A stretch of DNA of 64,000 nt from an uncultured Bacteroidales bacterium (GTDB lineage Bacteria; Bacteroidota; Bacteroidia; Bacteroidales; P3), in NCBI GenBank assembly GCA_905233895.1, contig CAJOFL010000016.1, forward strand, positions 1-64,000, read 5' to 3'. This document shows, one piece after another, positions 51,233 through 59,595 of this stretch. The notes beneath the pieces were generated by a model. That model saw nothing but the letters and a program-made list of their open reading frames with translations. It was not told the origin of the DNA and ran no database searches. Position 1 is the stretch's first letter. Every line of letters begins with the position of its first letter. Position numbers and translations under genes: made by a program.

Positions 51233-51281
51233 AGGCGTTGATCAGGCGTTGATCAGGCGTTGATCAGGCGAAGGTGGGGTT
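51233..51281 (+). repeat. Dispersed intergenic repeat, copy 3 (short form)
   Basis: Three perfect AGGCGTTGATC units followed by AGGCGAAGGTGGGGTTAA; after that the sequence differs from copies 1 and 2. It lies between the giant gene promoter and the FAD dehydrogenase promoter. The remainder of the 345-bp gap shows nothing else beyond the promoters noted. Confidence 0.85.
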
Positions 51282-51351
51282 AAAAGGTTGGCGTTCTTGT
51301 AGTTATGTGAATTTTAACATTATATAACACTGATAGTCAATTAGTTGATTG

Positions 51352-51387
51352 TTTTTGGAATTTGTCAGAAATTTTTTCGTAATTTTG
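51352..51387 (+). promoter_or_regulatory. Promoter for the FAD-dependent dehydrogenase
   Basis: TTTTTG (51352-51357), a 22-bp spacer, TAATTTTG (51380-51387), 10 bases before the ATG at 51398, so the transcript would be nearly leaderless. Confidence 0.6.
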
Positions 51388-51397
51388 CAGCGCGAAA

Positions 51398-52939
51398 ATG
51401 GAAAACCGAACCGTACAGATTGACCTCAGCCCCGAGCAGTTGGCCGACTCCGCTGCGGTGCGCCGCGCTGCCGGTGCCGCCGAAGGAGAGGCGTGTCGCC
51501 TTGTGCGCCGCTCGATCGACTGCCGTCGACGCCAGGTGGTGTACCACTGCACGGTTGAGGTTGGTTCTGCTCCTAGCCCTGCTGGTCCTGTTAGCCCTGC
51601 TTGTTTGAATGACGATGCCCCTTCGTTGGTTATCGTTGGTGCCGGACCTGCCGGGTTATTCGCTGCCATTCGTGCCATTGAACTGGGTATGAGGCCCATA
51701 ATCGTCGAGCGCGGCAAGCCTGTCGAGCAGCGTCGCCGCGACGTTGCTTCGTTGGCCCGTACCGGATTGGTCAATCCAGACAGCAATTGGTGCTTCGGTG
51801 AGGGCGGCGCAGGCACTTTCAGTGACGGCAAACTCTACACCCGTTCCACCAAGCGCGGCGATGTTTCCTATGTGCTTCAACGCTTTGTTGACCATGGTGC
51901 TGACCCCGATATAATGGTTGATGTGCATGCTCATATCGGCACTGATTGTCTGGGCGGTATTATCGCCAATATGCGCCGTACCATTGAGGCCGCCGGTGGG
52001 GAGTACCATTTTGGTTCGCGTGTGACGGATTTTGTTATAAAAGAGGGTCGGGTAGTCGGCGTCGTTACTGCCGATGGTGCGCAGTATGAGGGTGTTGCGG
52101 TTGTTCTCGCCACCGGTCATTCCGCCCGTGATATCTACCGTCTCTTCGCTGAGCGTGGTTGGGCCCTCGAGGCAAAGCCGTTCGCCATGGGCGTTCGTGT
52201 GGAGCACCCACAAGAGCTTATAAACCAGATACAATACCATGGCCCCGGTTATTCGCCGTTGTTGCCAGCCGCTACCTATAGTCTTACCACCCAGGCTGCC
52301 GGTCACGGCGTTTTCTCGTTCTGTATGTGCCCTGGTGGAGTGATAGTTCCCGCCGCCACTGCTTCTGGCGAGCAGGTGGTTAATGGAATGAGTAACAGTC
52401 GACGCAACTCGCCGTGGGCCAACAGTGGCATCGCCGTTACAGTTGGAATAGAAGATGTGGTTGGCGAAGGACCTCTGTCGTTGCTTGATTTCCAGCAGTC
52501 GGTGGAATGTCGTTGTTTTGCCGCGGCAGGCAACCGTATTGCTGCTCCCTCACAACGACTCGTTGATTTTATGCGTCGTCGTGAAAGCCGTTCACTGCCG
52601 CGTTCGGGCTACCTTGGCGATACAGTGTCGCATCCGCTCCATGAGTTACTGCCGCCGTTCGTGGTAGATAGCCTTATTCAGGGATTCAAGGATTTCGACC
52701 GCAAGATGCACGGCTTTATCTCGCAGGATGCGCTTTTGCTGGCCGTCGAGAGCCGCACTTCGTCACCAGTGCGTATTCCTAGAGACAAAGAAACTCTGCA
52801 ACATGTGCAGTTGCAGGGTCTGTATCCTTGTGGTGAGGGTGCCGGATATGCCGGCGGAATAGTCTCTTCCGCCCTCGACGGCATCCGCTGTGTGGAAGCC
52901 GTTTATGCTATCCTCGGCAGTTTGTGTTCGCGAAAATAG
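51398..52939 (+). CDS. FAD-dependent dehydrogenase (COG2509-type)
   Basis: 513 residues. A ferredoxin-like N-terminal region (1-65) precedes the dinucleotide-binding motif IVGAGPAGLFAAIRAIELGM (near 78), ending with the acidic Glu of IIVERGKPVEQR. NWCFGEGGAGTFSDGKLYTR and HIGTDCLGGIIANMRRTIEA are strongly conserved in this uncharacterised dehydrogenase family. The second FAD contact is VVLATGHSARDIYRL. The C-terminal GLYPCGEGAGYAGGIVSSAL closes the FAD site. The reaction is unknown. Its 3' end overlaps the convergent PHP gene by 37 bases. Confidence 0.85.
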   Translation: MENRTVQIDLSPEQLADSAAVRRAAGAAEGEACRLVRRSIDCRRRQVVYHCTVEVGSAPSPAGPVSPACLNDDAPSLVIVGAGPAGLFAAIRAIELGMRPIIVERGKPVEQRRRDVASLARTGLVNPDSNWCFGEGGAGTFSDGKLYTRSTKRGDVSYVLQRFVDHGADPDIMVDVHAHIGTDCLGGIIANMRRTIEAAGGEYHFGSRVTDFVIKEGRVVGVVTADGAQYEGVAVVLATGHSARDIYRLFAERGWALEAKPFAMGVRVEHPQELINQIQYHGPGYSPLLPAATYSLTTQAAGHGVFSFCMCPGGVIVPAATASGEQVVNGMSNSRRNSPWANSGIAVTVGIEDVVGEGPLSLLDFQQSVECRCFAAAGNRIAAPSQRLVDFMRRRESRSLPRSGYLGDTVSHPLHELLPPFVVDSLIQGFKDFDRKMHGFISQDALLLAVESRTSSPVRIPRDKETLQHVQLQGLYPCGEGAGYAGGIVSSALDGIRCVEAVYAILGSLCSRK

Positions 52940-53679
52940 TCGGTGTCGATATACCGACCTTCTTCGCCGCGCAGGGCCATGGCGAACTCGTTAAAGGTGC
53001 GGTGCTCCATATAGATAAGGTTGTAGACGTCGCCGACATTGTCGATGAAGTGCGCGTCGCTGTCGGTGATGAAGTTGAAGCGCTTGAGGTAGGCGAACTT
53101 CTTGAGTATCTCTGCCTTGGTGGTTCGGAAGTTTATCTCCAGCCCGTCTGCCCGTAGGTCTGGCGGAACGAAGCCCAGTTGGCTCATGAGGCTTGTGGTG
53201 CCTTTGTTGATATGGGCCGGAACGAAAAGGCCGCCGATGCGGTGCACCTCGTCGTAGATGCCGTCAATGTCGACGTCAATTGCGTTGAGCAGGTGGTACT
53301 CCTCCTCGCCCACTATCTCGTCGTTCTCGTCGACAATGAGCTGGTAGCCGAAACGGTCCTCGTCGTTGGGGATGGGTGGCAGGTGAGCATCGAGAAATTC
53401 CTGAAAGGCGTCGAGTTGTGCATCGTCGCGGAAGTAGCACAAGCAGTGCGTCTCCTCCTGCGACGTAACCTCCACGCCGCCCAGCACGAAGAGACCCTTC
53501 TCGCGGCCCACCTTCTGCACCACCTTCACCTGTCGGGTGGTGTTGTGGTCGCTGATGGCGATCATGTCGAGACCGCGGGCAAGGGCACGCTCCACGATAG
53601 CCGTGGGCGACATTTCCAAGTCGCCGCACGGCGAAAGCACCGTGTGGATGTGCAGGTCTGCCTTGAACGCGTTAAGCAT
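52903..53679 (-). CDS. PHP-domain metal-dependent phosphoesterase
   Basis: 258 residues, TrpH/YciV-like. Metal-binding motifs: DLHIHTVLSPCGD (N-terminus), ISDHNTTRQ, GGVEVTSQEETHCLCYF, VPAHINKG and TDSDAHFID. Such proteins hydrolyse phosphate esters, often nucleotides such as pAp or short RNAs. It starts within the last codons of the DRTGG gene upstream (8-base overlap), so the two are translated together. PHP and DRTGG genes as a pair are frequent in [FeFe]-hydrogenase clusters of anaerobes, although the hydrogenase genes are not adjacent here. Confidence 0.87.
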   Translation of the reverse strand: MLNAFKADLHIHTVLSPCGDLEMSPTAIVERALARGLDMIAISDHNTTRQVKVVQKVGREKGLFVLGGVEVTSQEETHCLCYFRDDAQLDAFQEFLDAHLPPIPNDEDRFGYQLIVDENDEIVGEEEYHLLNAIDVDIDGIYDEVHRIGGLFVPAHINKGTTSLMSQLGFVPPDLRADGLEINFRTTKAEILKKFAYLKRFNFITDSDAHFIDNVGDVYNLIYMEHRTFNEFAMALRGEEGRYIDTDYFREHKLPRIA

Positions 53680-54007
53680 TCAGCAGTTGGTAAATCTTGC
53701 CTACGGTCTCGTAGGTCTGCATCGAGGTGGAGAGGAAAGGTATACCCTCTTCGTTGCTTTGATCCTTGGTGTCGTCGCTGGCGTCGAGGTCTTTCACCAG
53801 AATGACGCAGGCGAGTTCTTTAAGCGAGGCGATAGCCATCACGTTCTTGTGTGTCTGCAGGGTGACCCACACGTTGCCCATCTCTGCGTTGCCCATCACG
53901 TCGCTCAGTAGATCGCTGACGTAGCATCCGTCAATGTCGCGGTCAAGTCCGCTCTCCCCAGAGAGTACTTTAAGATTCAGTTTTTCTACTAATTCTCTTA
54001 CTTTCAT
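53672..54007 (-). CDS. DRTGG-domain protein
   Basis: 111 residues: MKVRELVEKLNLKVLSGESG opens the DRTGG fold. Then YVSDLLSDVMGNAEMGNVWV, TLQTHKNVMAIASLKELACV and a C-terminal helix ETVGKIYQLLNA follow. This matches stand-alone DRTGG proteins related to the N-terminal part of HPr-kinase and phosphotransacetylase regulators, where the domain is thought to bind a nucleotide. First gene of a two-gene operon with the PHP protein. Confidence 0.82.
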   Translation of the reverse strand: MKVRELVEKLNLKVLSGESGLDRDIDGCYVSDLLSDVMGNAEMGNVWVTLQTHKNVMAIASLKELACVILVKDLDASDDTKDQSNEEGIPFLSTSMQTYETVGKIYQLLNA

Positions 54008-54035
54008 ATCGGTTTATTGTTTGATTTTCTGACTG

Positions 54036-54067
54036 CAAAGATACACAATAAATTCAATCTGGCAAAA
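54036..54067 (-). promoter_or_regulatory. Promoter for the DRTGG-PHP operon
   Basis: Minus strand: TTTTG (54067-54063), 19-bp spacer, TATCTTTG (54043-54036). The -33 box adjoins the T-rich end of the nitroreductase terminator. Confidence 0.78.
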
Positions 54068-54105
54068 TAATAATAATAAAGCCCCGCTTGTTGGCGGAGC
54101 TTATG
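54066..54105 (-). terminator. Terminator after the nitroreductase gene
   Basis: Minus strand stem AAGCTCCGC / GCGGGGCTT around CAACAA (one mismatch), then the T-rich run TATTATTATTATTTT. Confidence 0.75.
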
Positions 54106-54110
54106 TGCGT

Positions 54111-54863
54111 TCAAAAGTTCCACATTCCACTGTCGCGGAGGAACTGCAGCAGGTCGTTCGAGACGGCCTCGTTCATGCTTCGCGGGTAGCGTTTGGTGGT
54201 GAATATCTCGCAGTAGTTGCGGGTGCCGTTCTCGCGGACCATCTGCTGGTTGAAGGGGTGCTCGTCGCGGACGCGGTGGGTACGGACGATATCGTCGTCG
54301 GTCGGGTCGTGGTAGACCTCGCTGTGTATCACAGCATCTTGTCCAAGTCGCTCGCTCATACGAGGATACTCTGCGGGATGACCCATGGCTATCGTTATTA
54401 CCGGAACAACCCCTTTGGGGCATTTGAGCAGCTCGGCAATCTGGCGGGTGTTGTAGTTTACGGTGCCGAGGTAACAGAAGCCCAGCCCTTTCTCTTCGGC
54501 GGCGACACAGATGTTCTGCGCGCAGAGGCTGGCGTCAACCAGTGCGGAAATGAACCACAGCAGGTTGCCGTAAGGCTCGTCGCAGTCGTTTACCCGACAG
54601 TAATGATGGTAGCGGTTCACGTCAGTGCAGATGGTGAGCCATAGCGGGGCGGTGGCACACTGGCCGAAGTGCAGCTTGCACAGATCCGAGCGCAGAGGTT
54701 CCTCTTGGGTGACAATAATGCTGTAGAGTTGCATGTTGCCTGTGTTCGAGGCCCGCAGGCCGCATTCCAATGTCTCACTCAAAAGAGCCCTGTCGACTTT
54801 TTCGTCGGTGAATTTTCTTATCGACCGGTGATTCATCATCACCTCAAAAGCATCCTTCTCCAT
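54111..54863 (-). CDS. Nitroreductase family protein (NfsA/FRP-like)
   Basis: 250 residues. The FMN-binding opening MMNHRSIRKFTDEKVDRALL and GLRASNTGNMQLYSIIVT are typical, as are ALVDASLCAQNICVAAEEKG and the GLGFCYLGTVNYNTRQIAEL segment. The C-terminal arm (RNYCEIFTTKRYPRSMNEAV) matches the NADPH-dependent NfsA/FRP group. It reduces nitro, quinone or flavin substrates with NAD(P)H in the cytoplasm; the natural substrate is not evident. Own promoter and terminator, so monocistronic. Confidence 0.9.
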   Translation of the reverse strand: MEKDAFEVMMNHRSIRKFTDEKVDRALLSETLECGLRASNTGNMQLYSIIVTQEEPLRSDLCKLHFGQCATAPLWLTICTDVNRYHHYCRVNDCDEPYGNLLWFISALVDASLCAQNICVAAEEKGLGFCYLGTVNYNTRQIAELLKCPKGVVPVITIAMGHPAEYPRMSERLGQDAVIHSEVYHDPTDDDIVRTHRVRDEHPFNQQMVRENGTRNYCEIFTTKRYPRSMNEAVSNDLLQFLRDSGMWNF

Positions 54864-54911
54864 ATTCTTTAGATGTTCTTTTTATTTGATTGAGACTAAT
54901 TATTAAAAATG

Positions 54912-54943
54912 CAAAAATACAAAGAAAAAACCATTCTGCAAAA
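54912..54943 (-). promoter_or_regulatory. Promoter for the nitroreductase gene
   Basis: Minus strand: TTTTG (54943-54939), 19-bp spacer, TATTTTTG (54919-54912). Confidence 0.75.
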
Positions 54944-55031
54944 AAAATGTTAAAATCTACCCCCTTCTGTCAGATTTAATCCGATTTTTGGGTATTATAT
55001 TATTAGTAAGGAACATCAATAACATAAAGAC

Positions 55032-56507
55032 ATGAAACAGACAAAAACACTCTTTGCGCTCATCGCGGTGCTGACCCTAACGACTGCAACACAGGCGCAG
55101 GCAAGTTACGATTTCCAGTCCGTCACCCCGCAGGGCGACACGCTGCTCTACACCATTGTCGACTCGACGGCGCACCACGTCAGTGTGCGCGGCGACGCTT
55201 GGTCGTATAACACGCATTACATTCACTACAACGCCGACCTTGTGCTGCCCGACAGTGTGGAACATGGGGGCGTGAGATACGCTGTCACGGAAGTGGCCGA
55301 GGAAGCCTTTCAAAGCCATTTGGAGATTGAGACGATAACCGTCCCCGATGGGGTTACGGTCATTGGTGACAAGGCTTTCTCGCTGGTTCCCAATGTTATC
55401 TATCACGGCACTGCCACCGGAAGCCCCTGGGGCGCCAATACGATAAACGGCTATGAGGAGGATAGCCTTTTCTATCTCGACAGCAGTAAGACCCACCTCA
55501 CCGCCAGCCGTCACATCACTTCGGTAGTGGTGCCAGCCACGGTCCGGGTTATTGGAACGCGTGCCTTCTACTATAAATCATCGCTGACCTCCATCACGCT
55601 CCCCGAAGGTTTGGACACTATCGGCAAACAGGCTTTCGGCGTATGCGAGGCACTGGAGGGCATCACCATTCCGTCGACGGTGAAACAAATTGGAGAAAGA
55701 GCCTTCTATTCGGCATTCCGGCCTACAGCCACGATAATCATCAATGACGCGGCTGCAACCATAGGCAACGGTGCTTTCTACTATAGCAACATGAAGAAGA
55801 TAGACCTTGGCAGCCGCATAACCCGCATCGAAAACGGTGCATTCTCCACCTGCGACAATCTTGATTCTATCATTGTACCCAACTCGGTGCAATATATCGG
55901 GCGTATGGCTTTCTGCTATAACTATTCCGGCAGCATCAAGAAGATACACCTCCCCGATGGTATCGACACCATCCGTTACCAGACCTTCTTCGGCTGCACA
56001 GGTTTGGAAGAGGTCAATGTCCCCTCCACGGTGGTTTATATCGACTCTGGGGCGTTCCACGAATGCTGGGAGCTGATGAAGCTCACGCTGCCCGCAGGAC
56101 TTACCCATATTGCCGACTATGCCTTCTTTCAGTGCCGCAACATCGACACCCTTGTCTCCCTTGCCCCGGTGCCGCCCGTGGCCTTCGCCAACACCTTCAC
56201 CCAGATGAACAGCAACCTTGTCCTCATCGTTCCCTGCCATAGTGACTCGCTCTACGCCGCAGCCCCCTACTGGAGCCAATTCCATAACATTCATGCCGAC
56301 TGCGGCGCAGGGATTGACGGTGTCGAAGAAGACGGCGTTAGCATCTATTCCGTTGGAGGACACATCGTTGTTGAAGGTGCCGAGGGCGAGGCGGTCCGCA
56401 TCTTTGATATCACAGGCCGCAGCATCCGCAATGAGGCATTGCACACAGGAGTCTATATCGTGAAGGTCGGCGACCGTCTGGCACGGAAAGTCTTCGTAAT
56501 GAAGTAA
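55032..56507 (+). CDS. Secreted leucine-rich-repeat (BspA-like LRR_5) protein with T9SS-type C-terminus
   Basis: 491 residues with a signal peptide (MKQTKTLFALIAVLTLTTAT … QAQ). Residues 85-395 are a series of BspA/LRR_5 repeats with the pattern ITLPEGLDTIGKQAFGVCEA and ITIPSTVKQIGERAFYSAFR. The C-terminal 70 residues form a short sorting-type domain (GVSIYSVGGHIVVEGAEGEA … VRIFDITGRSIRNEALHTGV … YIVKVGD). The usual YPNP is replaced by YSVGG. BspA-like proteins bind host or matrix components. The preceding 168 bp hold only AT-rich sequence and the nitroreductase promoter. Confidence 0.87.
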   Translation: MKQTKTLFALIAVLTLTTATQAQASYDFQSVTPQGDTLLYTIVDSTAHHVSVRGDAWSYNTHYIHYNADLVLPDSVEHGGVRYAVTEVAEEAFQSHLEIETITVPDGVTVIGDKAFSLVPNVIYHGTATGSPWGANTINGYEEDSLFYLDSSKTHLTASRHITSVVVPATVRVIGTRAFYYKSSLTSITLPEGLDTIGKQAFGVCEALEGITIPSTVKQIGERAFYSAFRPTATIIINDAAATIGNGAFYYSNMKKIDLGSRITRIENGAFSTCDNLDSIIVPNSVQYIGRMAFCYNYSGSIKKIHLPDGIDTIRYQTFFGCTGLEEVNVPSTVVYIDSGAFHECWELMKLTLPAGLTHIADYAFFQCRNIDTLVSLAPVPPVAFANTFTQMNSNLVLIVPCHSDSLYAAAPYWSQFHNIHADCGAGIDGVEEDGVSIYSVGGHIVVEGAEGEAVRIFDITGRSIRNEALHTGVYIVKVGDRLARKVFVMK

Positions 56508-56587
56508 ATAATCTTTTTTTTCAACAATCTGTAAGATTTGACCCCCTTTGTGCGACTATTATATATGGAACTACAATAACGGAACTT

Positions 56588-57337
56588 ATGCAAAGAACAA
56601 AACTGACAATCGTAATGCTGGCCGCCGTGCTGTTGTTTTCAGGCTGCATGATGGAGAAGCCTACGGTGAAGAATTACCGCAGGGTATCCGCGATGCCGGA
56701 ACTCACCCCTGTCACGGTGGAGCAGTTGCGGCAGCTGATATCCGCCGACACCACGCACTACAAAGTGGTGGTGCTCACTAGTCCGTGCTGCGGCTACTGT
56801 GTGCTGAGTATGCGCGACGTATATCCGCGAAAGATGGTCGAGTGTGACACCAGCCTAGTGCGCTGGTACTTCGTGGTGGAGAGCTACAGCACGGCGCAGT
56901 ATGCTGACGAGCTCTACCGCACCTACCACATTGACTCGCCCCGCTACTGGATCGATGACACCCTGCCGCAGTACCGACACCTGATGGTGAAGAACATGTG
57001 GACGGTGGTGTGGAACCTCTTCTGGCACTACGGACAGTCCTACGAGGAGGTGGGCTACGAAATGGCTGACGACCGCCTGAACAATATCGTCAACGCCATC
57101 GCCCCACAGCCACAGCTTATTACCAGCGTCGACGGAATTCCCACCACCTTGCTGCTCGACCCGCGGGGTCGCATGAAATGCACCTATACCATCAGGGAAG
57201 ACGGTGCCGCCACCTTCGGTCCCACCGACATTCGCGACATCACTGTTCCTGTGACGGAACTGGATTATTATAGAGTGGATACAATCTCCTGTGTTCCTGC
57301 TCCCAAGGTATGCACCTCAGACGGGAAATGCAATTAA
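56588..57337 (+). CDS. Thioredoxin-like lipoprotein
   Basis: 249 residues. The lipoprotein signal MQRTKLTIVMLAAVLLFSGC places the lipid-bearing cysteine at residue 20. The core has a VVVLTSPCCGYCVLSMRDVY segment: a β-strand followed by CGYC in the position of the thioredoxin CxxC. Later GIPTTLLLDPRGRMK is the cis-Pro-like strand. It is thus probably a periplasm-facing thiol-disulfide protein of the TlpA/thioredoxin-like group, though overall similarity is weak. The C-terminus carries two further cysteines (SCVPAPKVCTSDGKC). It is followed 19 bases later by three small lipoproteins in the same direction. Confidence 0.65.
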   Translation: MQRTKLTIVMLAAVLLFSGCMMEKPTVKNYRRVSAMPELTPVTVEQLRQLISADTTHYKVVVLTSPCCGYCVLSMRDVYPRKMVECDTSLVRWYFVVESYSTAQYADELYRTYHIDSPRYWIDDTLPQYRHLMVKNMWTVVWNLFWHYGQSYEEVGYEMADDRLNNIVNAIAPQPQLITSVDGIPTTLLLDPRGRMKCTYTIREDGAATFGPTDIRDITVPVTELDYYRVDTISCVPAPKVCTSDGKCN

Positions 57338-57356
57338 TCATCAAAAAATATCCAAT

Positions 57357-57800
57357 ATGCAACACCACATCATCAAATTCCTCACCGCTATCGTCATGGG
57401 CGCAATGCTGCTGACGGGATGCGTCAAAGACAATGAAACCAATCAGAGTGATCCCCCTATTTCGGACTCCGTGTCCGAGATTGCGCCCCAATCAGTTTCA
57501 CTAACTGGAACCACTTGGGAAAGCGTGCTTAATGAAGATGGCTACACGGACAAATCAGTACTTCACTTTATTACCGATAGCACTGGTACAGAATATATAT
57601 ATCTTGGCTGGAACAACCAAACCGTTACGGAAGGTATCTCTGATATTGTTTATTATTTTGATAGCTTAACAATGAATGGATCATATTATGCCATTACGCC
57701 ATACGGGAACGGAGAACCCTGGTATTTTATATATAATCCCAATGATACCACACTAACAATTTCGGGAAATAATCGCATATATCACTTAACAGATGAATAA
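57357..57800 (+). CDS. Small lipoprotein, paralog 1 of 3
   Basis: Start at ATG 57357, giving MQHHIIKFLTAIVMGAMLLT then GC: a lipobox with Cys22. The open frame extends 22 codons upstream into the previous gene without a signal. 147 residues; mature part is β-rich: SLTGTTWESVLNEDGYTDKS, LHFITDSTGTEYIYLGW, TLTISGNNRIYHL. It shares the layout GT.W … F.TDSTG … Y.FD … T … T(I/L)T with the next two genes. A small lipocalin-like or META-like barrel is possible. Function unknown. Confidence 0.7.
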   Translation: MQHHIIKFLTAIVMGAMLLTGCVKDNETNQSDPPISDSVSEIAPQSVSLTGTTWESVLNEDGYTDKSVLHFITDSTGTEYIYLGWNNQTVTEGISDIVYYFDSLTMNGSYYAITPYGNGEPWYFIYNPNDTTLTISGNNRIYHLTDE

Positions 57801-57813
57801 TTGAAAAAAAATC

Positions 57814-58305
57814 ATGAAAAGTATTAATCTTATCATTAGCTTCTTCGCCGCCTTTGCAATGGGCGCGATGCTGCTAGTCTCCTGCAGCAAAGAAGAACCA
57901 AACGAAGGCCCCGTCAACCCCACTCCCGAACAAGAGACCGTCTCATTCGTCGGGACACACTGGGAGGCTCATCTAGACTTCAACGACATTATCGCAGGTT
58001 CTGAAATGCACTTTGTCTATAACATGACAATGGAGTTCTTTACGGATTCCACTGGTCGAACGATGCAAACAATGCTTGAACCCTATAGTTTTGACCCCGC
58101 TTCATTCGACTTTGTCTATCAGTTCGATGGTGAGACTTCCGGAAGTATGACAGAATTCAACATGTATGGCGAACAATTGGAAACCCTGCGCATAACTTAC
58201 GATAAAGTGAGCGAAACCATTACCGTTAGCAATGACGACTACACCCCAGAGCAACACGCCAAGTTCGACAGAGTTTTCCACAAGGTCAATAATAATGTAG
58301 AGTAA
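57814..58305 (+). CDS. Small lipoprotein, paralog 2 of 3
   Basis: 163 residues. Lipoprotein signal MKSINLIISFFAAFAMGAML then LVSC (Cys24). Mature part: SFVGTHWEAHLDFNDIIAGS, MEFFTDSTGRTMQTMLEP, FVYQFDGETSG and ITYDKVSETITVSNDDY. It is similar in layout to its neighbours but more divergent. It starts 13 bases after paralog 1. Confidence 0.7.
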   Translation: MKSINLIISFFAAFAMGAMLLVSCSKEEPNEGPVNPTPEQETVSFVGTHWEAHLDFNDIIAGSEMHFVYNMTMEFFTDSTGRTMQTMLEPYSFDPASFDFVYQFDGETSGSMTEFNMYGEQLETLRITYDKVSETITVSNDDYTPEQHAKFDRVFHKVNNNVE

Positions 58306-58318
58306 AAACGCATCCAAT

Positions 58319-58786
58319 ATGCAACACCACATCATCAAATCCCTCGCTGCCCTCGCCCTGTGCGCGATGCTGATGGTCGCTTGCGACCCCGACGACATGT
58401 TCGACATTAATGATACTATCCCCACAACACCTACCGACACCGTGCCGCAACCACCCGAAGCCGGACCGTTCTCACTCTCCGGTACGGCTTGGATAACAGT
58501 CATCGACGAATGGTGGACTTCGTCAATGCACGTCGTTGACACCAGCATCTGGCGGTTTATGACCGACAGCACTGGCACCATCTATGAGCATCGTATCTAC
58601 AATGGCGATGACCCTTACGGTGGCAATACCTACCCAATGACCTACACATTCGACACCGCCACAATGAAAGGCGTCCTCATTGGTTATACCGACCCGGTGG
58701 AGTTTACCTACCATCCCGAAGACTCAACCATCACCTATGGCACAGAGGGAACCTACACCTACCACCCATTGCCTCACAATGGATAG
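58319..58786 (+). CDS. Small lipoprotein, paralog 3 of 3
   Basis: 155 residues. The signal MQHHIIKSLAALALCAMLMV then AC repeats the MQHHIIK start of paralog 1 nearly exactly at DNA level (CCAATATGCAACACCACATC). Mature part: SLSGTAWITVIDEWWTSSMH, WRFMTDSTGTIYEHRIYNGD, YTFDTATMKGVLIGYTDPVE and FTYHPEDSTITYG. It starts 13 bases after paralog 2. The three genes form a tandem family, presumably surface or periplasmic. Confidence 0.7.
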   Translation: MQHHIIKSLAALALCAMLMVACDPDDMFDINDTIPTTPTDTVPQPPEAGPFSLSGTAWITVIDEWWTSSMHVVDTSIWRFMTDSTGTIYEHRIYNGDDPYGGNTYPMTYTFDTATMKGVLIGYTDPVEFTYHPEDSTITYGTEGTYTYHPLPHNG

Positions 58787-58794
58787 CTAGAACA

Positions 58795-58828
58795 AAAATG
58801 GGTGTCTACTAAATGTAGGCTCCCATTT
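58795..58828 (-). terminator. Terminator of the fab operon
   Basis: Minus strand stem AAATGGG-GCCTAC / GTAGAC-CCCATTT with loop ATTTA, then T5. Confidence 0.75.
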
Positions 58829-58848
58829 AAGTATTGCGTTTTTTTGTG

Positions 58849-59595
58849 TTACAGCGACACGCCGCCGTCGACGCAAATCACCTGGCCGGTGATATACTCG
58901 GAGAGGTCGGAGGCCAGGAACATAGAGGTGCGGGCGATGTCTAGGTCGGTGCCGCCACGACGCAGAGGGATCTCGGCGAGCCACTTGTCGTGTGCTTCCT
59001 TGGGCATTGCCTGCGTCATGGCCGACTCGATAAGGCCGGGGGCGATGGCGTTGCAGCGGATGCCGCGCGAGCCGATTTCCTTGGCGAGACTCTTTGAGAA
59101 GCCGATGATACCGGCCTTGGAGGCCGAGTAGTTGCACTGGCCGGCGTTACCGTTGACGCCCACCACCGAGGCGGTGTTGATGATGGAGCCGCTGCGCTGC
59201 TTCAACATCATGGGAACGAAGGCCTTGCAGTAGTTGAACACCGATCGGAGGTTCACCTCAAGCACGAGGTCCCAGTCCTGCGGGCTCATGCGGAGCAGCA
59301 GGTTGTCGCGGGTGATGCCGGCGTTATTTACGAGTGCGTCGAGACGGCCGTATTCTTTCTGCACCTGCTCGGCTACGGCCATGGTCTGGTCGTAGTCGGC
59401 GGCATTGCTGGCGATAAAGCAGCTCTTGGGGCTGTGCTGCTGTAGTTCGGCAAGGAGTTCGCGACTGGCGTCGTTCTCCTGCAAGTCGGTGAAAATTACG
59501 GTGGCTCCGTTCTCGGCGAAAAGCTGGGCGGTGCGTTTGCCGATGCCGCGCGAGGCACCGGTGACGAGGGTTATCTTGTTCTCTAAAAGTTTCAT
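58849..59595 (-). CDS. fabG: 3-oxoacyl-[ACP] reductase
   Basis: 248 residues, short-chain dehydrogenase. NADPH-binding TGASRGIGKRTAQLF at the N-terminus, NNAGITRDNLLLRM, and the catalytic Ser-Tyr-Lys in TASVVGVNGNAGQCNYSASKAG. The C-terminus GQVICVDGGVSL is typical. It reduces 3-ketoacyl-ACP in each cycle of type II fatty-acid synthesis. Its ATG overlaps the fabZ stop (TAATG), so it is the last gene of fabH-fabF-fabZ-fabG. Confidence 0.92.
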   Translation of the reverse strand: MKLLENKITLVTGASRGIGKRTAQLFAENGATVIFTDLQENDASRELLAELQQHSPKSCFIASNAADYDQTMAVAEQVQKEYGRLDALVNNAGITRDNLLLRMSPQDWDLVLEVNLRSVFNYCKAFVPMMLKQRSGSIINTASVVGVNGNAGQCNYSASKAGIIGFSKSLAKEIGSRGIRCNAIAPGLIESAMTQAMPKEAHDKWLAEIPLRRGGTDLDIARTSMFLASDLSEYITGQVICVDGGVSL

